From Amycolatopsis sp. NBC_00345 (GTDB taxonomy: Bacteria; Actinomycetota; Actinomycetes; Mycobacteriales; Pseudonocardiaceae), in the NCBI RefSeq assembly GCF_036116635.1, contig NZ_CP107995.1, positions 2,294,001-2,358,000 on the forward strand: a DNA stretch of 64,000 nucleotides, read 5' to 3'. The position numbers were made by a program, and so were the translations under genes. Below the pieces are notes generated by a model. That model saw only the letters and a list, made by a program, of their open reading frames with translations. It had not been told where the DNA came from and searched no databases. This document shows, one piece after another, positions 60,123 through 64,000 of the stretch (position 1 is its first letter; each line of letters begins with the position of its first letter).

Positions 60123-61100
60123 TCAGCCGGCCCGCCGGTGCGGCGCGCGGCCGGGGGCCTCGCGGTAGAACCCGGCGATCATCGCGTCCGTGCCGGGCGG
60201 GTTGAACGGCTGTCCGAGGGTGCGCATGATCGAGTTCTCGCTGGGCCGGTACATCCCGGTCTGGCAGTAGCGGGAGCCCTCGTAAGCGCCGACGGTGCCG
60301 CCATCCGGTGACGGCCGGCCGAGGTACTGGTACCACTTGGCCTGCTGGTCGCGCATCTGGTCTTCGGTCAGGGCGGTCGCGTTCGCCTCGCTGGGCTCGC
60401 TCGGATCGCAGTCGCCGTAGTCGTATTCGTCCGCCAGCCCGCCGATGGAATGGCCGAGCTCGTGCTGGACGATCCCGCTCGAGGCGGAGTTGCCGCCCGA
60501 GGAGGTCGCGACCTCGCCGCCGGAGCCGCCGTACTTGGTGCTGTTCGCCAGCACGAGGACCTGGTCCGCGTCCGGTGCGGCCGCGGCGTACTGCTTCGCC
60601 TTGGTCTCGTCGACGCAGAGGAGCCGTTCGGTGCCGCCGCACCAGAAGTACGAGCCCATCGCGGTGTCGCGCTGGATCCCTTGGTCCGGATCGTTGCTCA
60701 CGCCCGATTCCGCGGACACGACGTCGACCTGCCAGATGTTGAACTGCTTGCGGTAGCTCTTGTACGGCTCGATCGAGAACAGCGCGTCGATGCTGGACCG
60801 GACGTGCTGTGAATAGGCGGGCATCTCGTCGGCGGTGTAGCCGTCGCCGACCACGACGAGGTCGAACGTGGTGTCGCTGGGGCCGTTCGTTTCGATGGGG
60901 ATCACGTCGGCCGGGCGGGCGATCCGGGCGGCGGCGCGGTCCGAGGCGGGCCGGGTCACCATCACCCGGTGAATGCTGCCGCCGGGTTCGAAGACCTCCA
61001 TCGACGTGGTGAAGCCGGCCGCCGGGATCGCGGGCGCGGCAGGGGCGGAAGCGAGTGCGAGCGCGCCGCTCAGCGCGGCCACGAGGCAGGCTCGTCGCAT
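60123..61100 (-). CDS. Secreted M64 family metallopeptidase
   Basis: 325 residues from the ATG at 61100, five bases after AAGGAG. Signal peptide about 1-25 (ends PAIPAAG). The M64 (IgA-peptidase-like) domain has FDLVVVGDGYTADEMPAYSQ, NIWQVDVVSAESGV and the zinc site QHELGHSIGGLADEY (HELGH at 213-217 with a downstream Glu/Asp). Such enzymes are exported zinc peptidases in soil actinomycetes. It is divergent from a LysR gene across a palindrome at 61177. Confidence 0.88.
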   Translation of the reverse strand: MRRACLVAALSGALALASAPAAPAIPAAGFTTSMEVFEPGGSIHRVMVTRPASDRAAARIARPADVIPIETNGPSDTTFDLVVVGDGYTADEMPAYSQHVRSSIDALFSIEPYKSYRKQFNIWQVDVVSAESGVSNDPDQGIQRDTAMGSYFWCGGTERLLCVDETKAKQYAAAAPDADQVLVLANSTKYGGSGGEVATSSGGNSASSGIVQHELGHSIGGLADEYDYGDCDPSEPSEANATALTEDQMRDQQAKWYQYLGRPSPDGGTVGAYEGSRYCQTGMYRPSENSIMRTLGQPFNPPGTDAMIAGFYREAPGRAPHRRAG

Positions 61101-61176
61101 GGGTACTCCTTGCGGGGAGGTGGGGGAGCCCTCCCACGATCCCGACTTTCGGCGGCTTCCGGGACATCCCAAGTGG

Positions 61177-61196
61177 CCATAACCTCGGGGTTATGG
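61177..61196. promoter_or_regulatory. Palindrome CCATAACC-TCGG-GGTTATGG overlapping the lysR start
   Basis: Perfect 8-base arms and a 4-base spacer; the right arm contains the ATG of the LysR gene (61193). It lies 77 bases upstream of the M64 peptidase start. The position suggests LysR autoregulation, possibly together with control of the divergent peptidase. No Shine-Dalgarno is visible before the ATG, so the mRNA may be leaderless. Confidence 0.5.
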
Positions 61197-62152
61197 AGGT
61201 CGAGCTACGGCACCTGCGGATCCTTTGCGCGGTAGCCGAAGCAGGCAGCATTTCCCGGGCGGCGGTGAGCATCGGCAGCAGTCAGCCGGCCTTGACCGCC
61301 TCGGTGCAGCGGATCGAGCGCGTCTTCGGGGGAAGGCTGTTCGTCCGCAGTTTCAGCGGGGTGGTCCCCACCGAATTCGGCGAATGCGTGCTGTCCCGGG
61401 CGCGGGCGGTGCTGTCCGCGGCGGACACGATGCACCGGGACGCGTCACGGTGGCTGGTGGACGGGGCCGAACGGCCGGTCGCGCTCGGCGGGATCGGCTC
61501 CTCGCTGGTGATCGAGCTGGCCGACCGGATCGGGCACCCCGTGCGGGGCCCGGCGGTCTCGGTGACCACGGAGTTCTCGCCCCGGCGGCTGCTCGACCGG
61601 CTGGCGGCCGGGCAGCTCGACGCCGCGGTGGTGGCCGACTACCCCGGCCACGAGCTGCGCCCGGCGCCGGGAGTGCGCCTGCGGCCACTGGGCGTGCAGC
61701 CGGTATTCGTCGCGCTCGCCGCCGGCCACCCGGCGGCCGCAGCCGCGGAGATCGACCTGGCGCGGCTCGGCGGCGAGCGGTGGGTGCTCGGCCCTTCGGA
61801 CGGCGCCGGCTGGCCGGAATGCTTCGAAGAAGCCTGCGCGCGAGCCGGATTCCGGCCGCAGGTCGCCCACCGGAGCACCGAACTGCGTGCCCTGCAACGC
61901 CTGATCGCGGCCGGCCAAGCGCTCTCGCCCTGCCAGGTCACCTTCCCCGCGACGCCGGAGATCGCGATCCGGCCGCTCGCCGGCGATCCACTGTGGATGC
62001 GTTACCTCATCGCGTGGCGGCTCGGTGGCGTCTTCGGCGGCGAACCCGCCGCTCTGATCGAGGCGGCCGACGCCGCGTACCGGTTCGACACCGAAAGCAG
62101 CCCGGCCCACCGTGAGTGGCTGCGCTCGCGTGAAGAGCACGTGGCGCGGTAG
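61193..62152 (+). CDS. LysR family transcriptional regulator
   Basis: 319 residues from the ATG at 61193. N-terminal helix-turn-helix (LRHLRILCAVAEAGSISRAA, SSQPALTASVQRIERVFG) and a LysR ligand-binding domain with LDAAVVADYPGHELRP and FVALAAGHPAAA. The start is supported by the typical MEVELRHLRIL opening; longer upstream reading overlaps the divergent peptidase gene. Target unknown; the palindrome over its start suggests autoregulation. Confidence 0.88.
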   Translation: MEVELRHLRILCAVAEAGSISRAAVSIGSSQPALTASVQRIERVFGGRLFVRSFSGVVPTEFGECVLSRARAVLSAADTMHRDASRWLVDGAERPVALGGIGSSLVIELADRIGHPVRGPAVSVTTEFSPRRLLDRLAAGQLDAAVVADYPGHELRPAPGVRLRPLGVQPVFVALAAGHPAAAAAEIDLARLGGERWVLGPSDGAGWPECFEEACARAGFRPQVAHRSTELRALQRLIAAGQALSPCQVTFPATPEIAIRPLAGDPLWMRYLIAWRLGGVFGGEPAALIEAADAAYRFDTESSPAHREWLRSREEHVAR

Positions 62153-62273
62153 CGCCGCCCCTGGACACCCCGGCCGCGCCCATCTTGTTGCCGATGCCAC
62201 GAAGCTGTTCACGCGGTGTCGGCGCCGCATCCCCGCGCGCGATGCCTGGCGGGGCGTCGGCGATGCTGTGCGT

Positions 62274-63113
62274 GTGGAGTACGTGTCCAGAGTGCCGCGA
62301 CCGCCGCTGGACGGGCTGATCGACGACCTCTACTACCTGGAGGGTGCGCCGCCGTACGCCCGGCTGACGCTGCCGCCGATGCCCGCGGCGTTGCTCATCG
62401 TCAACCTCGGGGCGCCGTTCCGCATCCGCGCCGGCACCGACATCGAGACGGCCGAGTACGCCGACGGCTGCGTGGTCACCACGCCCACCCGCGCGCTGGA
62501 GTTCGGCTACCCGCTCCGGACCCGGTCCGTCGGCGTGCACTTCAAGCCGTGGGGGCCGGCGCCGTTCCTGCCGATGCCCGCGGCCGAGCTGTGTGACCGG
62601 CCGGTGACGGTAGAGCAGGTTTGGGGCCGGCCCGCCATAACCGAGCTGCGAGACCGGCTGGGCACGGCGGACGGACCGCACGAGATGCTGACGCTGCTCG
62701 AGGAGGAGCTGATGCGGCGGCTGTGCGAGACCGCCGGCCTGGGGCTGGTCCGCCACACGAGCAGCGTCATCGCTGCGACCAGCGGGGCGGTGGCGATCGG
62801 CGACCTGAGCGTGGCAGCCGGTGTCAGCACCACTCATCTGGCACAGCGGTTCAAGGAGCTCATCGGCGTTACGCCGAAGCGGCTGGCCCGCACCCACCGC
62901 TTCGCCGCCACCGTGTTCGCGATCAACCCCGCCGGACCGATCGACTGGGGTGCCCTCGCCGGTGGCGCGGGCTACTTCGACCAGGCCCACTTCGGCCACG
63001 AGTTCCGGGCGTTCACCGGGCTCACGCCGACCGAGTACGTCGAAGTCCGGCGGCGGTTCCTGCGCGAACATCCCGGCCACACACTGGACAGCTGGCCGCT
63101 GCCGGCCGATTGA
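62274..63113 (+). CDS. AraC family transcriptional regulator
   Basis: 279 residues from the GTG at 62274; the longer in-frame extension has no similarity. An N-terminal domain of the DUF6597-like type (YYLEGAPPYARLTLPPMPAA, SVGVHFKPWGPAPF) precedes a C-terminal AraC/XylS double helix-turn-helix: AIGDLSVAAGVSTTHLAQRF and GGAGYFDQAHFGHEFRAFTG with LTPTEYVEVRR. It is followed 65 bases later by a DHFR-like gene, a pairing often seen in actinomycetes. Confidence 0.87.
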   Translation: MEYVSRVPRPPLDGLIDDLYYLEGAPPYARLTLPPMPAALLIVNLGAPFRIRAGTDIETAEYADGCVVTTPTRALEFGYPLRTRSVGVHFKPWGPAPFLPMPAAELCDRPVTVEQVWGRPAITELRDRLGTADGPHEMLTLLEEELMRRLCETAGLGLVRHTSSVIAATSGAVAIGDLSVAAGVSTTHLAQRFKELIGVTPKRLARTHRFAATVFAINPAGPIDWGALAGGAGYFDQAHFGHEFRAFTGLTPTEYVEVRRRFLREHPGHTLDSWPLPAD

Positions 63114-63178
63114 TTTCTTACAAGAGCGACAGCTCACGGCACGCTAACTTGGGGCACCCCCAAGCAAAGGAGAGCCCC

Positions 63179-63760
63179 GTGGGCAAGGTGGTCATGTACA
63201 GCTCGGTGTCCGTGGACGGCTTCGTCGCGGACGAGAATGACCAGCCCGGACCACTGTTCGACTGGTTGTCCAGCGGTGACGTCCCGTTGGACGAGAGCGG
63301 CGAGGTAAAGGTGTCGCAGACGTCCTACGACTACACCCGGCCGTACTGGGACCAGATCGGGGCGACCATCGTCGGCCGCCACGTCTTCGACCTGACGGAC
63401 GGCTGGGACGGGAAGCCTCCGGGCGGGATCGACCACGTGGTCGTCGTGACGCACCGGCCGGAGCCCGAGGGCTGGGACCCCGGGGCGCCGTTTCACTTCG
63501 TCGACGGCGTCGAGGCAGCCGTGGCCAAGGCGCAGGAGCTTGCGGGTGACCGCCTGGTCGAGGTCGCCGCCGGCGACGTCGGTGGCCAGGTGCTTGCCGC
63601 GGGCCTGGTCGACGAGGTGCGCATGGACGTCGTACCCGTCGTGTTCGGGTCCGGCAAGCGCTACTTCGGGCCGGTCGACGCGCAGCACCTGCTGGAGGAT
63701 CCTGACGTGGTGATTCAGGGCAACCGGGTGCTTCACCTGCGTTATCAGGTGCGCCGTTGA
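63179..63760 (+). CDS. Dihydrofolate reductase family protein (RibD C-terminal-like)
   Basis: 193 residues from the GTG at 63179, six bases after AAAGGAGAG. It has the DHFR/RibD-C fold: VVMYSSVSVDGFVADENDQP, TIVGRHVFDLTDGW, VEVAAGDVGGQVLAAGLVDE (nucleotide loop) and VVPVVFGSGKRYF. This family (YyaP/YwjB-like) uses NADPH; its true substrate is generally unknown and it is not the essential FolA. Probably controlled by the preceding AraC regulator. Confidence 0.86.
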   Translation: MGKVVMYSSVSVDGFVADENDQPGPLFDWLSSGDVPLDESGEVKVSQTSYDYTRPYWDQIGATIVGRHVFDLTDGWDGKPPGGIDHVVVVTHRPEPEGWDPGAPFHFVDGVEAAVAKAQELAGDRLVEVAAGDVGGQVLAAGLVDEVRMDVVPVVFGSGKRYFGPVDAQHLLEDPDVVIQGNRVLHLRYQVRR

Positions 63761-63797
63761 CCGAGCTGCTCGGACCGGAGGCCGTTTCCCGGCCGGT

Positions 63798-63902
63798 GTG
63801 GACCCCGTGCACCGCTACTTCGCCGCGGCGAAGCGGCTGGAGTTCACCGGCGGCGGCGCGACCGAGCACTTGCTGGCACTCGGCACACTGCTCGCCCAGT
63901 GA
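63798..63902 (+). other. Short open fragment, possible C-terminal gene remnant
   Basis: From a GTG at 63798 the plus strand reads VDPVHRYFAAAKRLEFTGGG then ATEHLLALGTLLAQ and stop. The composition looks like coding sequence, and a few more open codons lie upstream before the DHFR-like stop. No family was recognised. It may be the tail of a deleted gene. Very uncertain. Confidence 0.25.
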
Positions 63903-63905
63903 CCC

Positions 63906-63953
63906 GCTCGTGAGTGTTTATGACGGTTAGAACCGTCATAAACACTCACGAGC
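63906..63953. repeat. Perfect palindrome with 23-base arms
   Basis: Arms 63906-63928 and 63931-63953 are exact reverse complements around a 2-base AG spacer; the inner part reads TATGACGGTT-AG-AACCGTCATA. The AT-rich core contrasts with the surrounding GC-rich DNA. It can form a long hairpin or cruciform. A partial repeat of GAGCATTTATGAGT follows at 63950. It resembles dispersed intergenic palindromes of Amycolatopsis-type genomes and could terminate transcription of the upstream genes. Confidence 0.8.
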
Positions 63954-64000
63954 ATTTATGAGTCGGTCGGCGTGATGTGCCGCAGGCGGCGCGGGCCGGT

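Overview
The window is very GC-rich, uses GTG and TTG starts freely, and packs genes into operons joined by 4-base ATGA/GTGA overlaps. It carries a full mce (mammalian cell entry) lipid-transport operon, two MalT-like LuxR regulators and many TetR/LysR/IclR regulators. This points to a soil actinomycete, most likely of the Pseudonocardiaceae (Amycolatopsis type). That placement is an inference from gene content. No tRNA, rRNA, CRISPR array or insertion sequence was seen.

Layout. (1) 1-10.1 kb: a sugar operon with a lipoprotein binding protein (5' cut), ATPase, permease, secreted GH51-like arabinofuranosidase with a ricin-type lectin domain, SMP-30 lactonase, Gfo/Idh/MocA dehydrogenase, KDG kinase, IclR regulator and KDPG aldolase. 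Together they read as hydrolysis, uptake and oxidative (De Ley-Doudoroff-like) breakdown of an aldose, with the aldonate dehydratase not in view. (2) 10.2-17.8 kb: a CocE/NonD hydrolase, an SDR gene that lost its catalytic core, a TetR gene, a secreted S1 protease, a small exported protein, an opgH-type glucosyltransferase interrupted by one in-frame TGA, and a TetR gene. (3) 17.9-26.8 kb: yrbE-yrbE-mceA-F plus an Mce-associated protein. (4) 26.8-32.7 kb: two MpaB/DUF2236-type oxygenase genes, one paired with a divergent TetR gene over a double operator, the other in a multicopper oxidase-MpaB-SRPBCC-TetR operon. (5) 32.9-34.5 kb: an exported HAD phosphatase and a helix-turn-helix protein. (6) 34.5-39.8 kb: LysR regulator, benzoylformate decarboxylase, benzaldehyde dehydrogenase and an aromatic-acid MFS transporter, forming a mandelate/benzoylformate-to-benzoate branch.

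(7) 39.8-60.0 kb is the most unusual part. It holds two paralogous alpha/beta hydrolases, a CMD-family protein, an operon of a SnoaL-like protein, a class A flavin hydroxylase and an acyl-CoA-dehydrogenase-fold monooxygenase, an ABM monooxygenase, two GMC oxidoreductases, a TRIC channel, an SRPBCC protein and two large LuxR regulators. Gene wrecks (two SGNH hydrolases, a P450, an MmyB-type regulator) lie among them. Nearly every promoter-bearing gap has the same 19-bp palindrome, approximately ATCRCMC-N5-GKGTGAT. I read this as one regulon for oxidative breakdown of an unknown compound, probably run by the two LuxR proteins.

(8) 60.1-64 kb: an M64 metallopeptidase, LysR and AraC regulators, a DHFR-like protein and a perfect long palindrome at the right edge.
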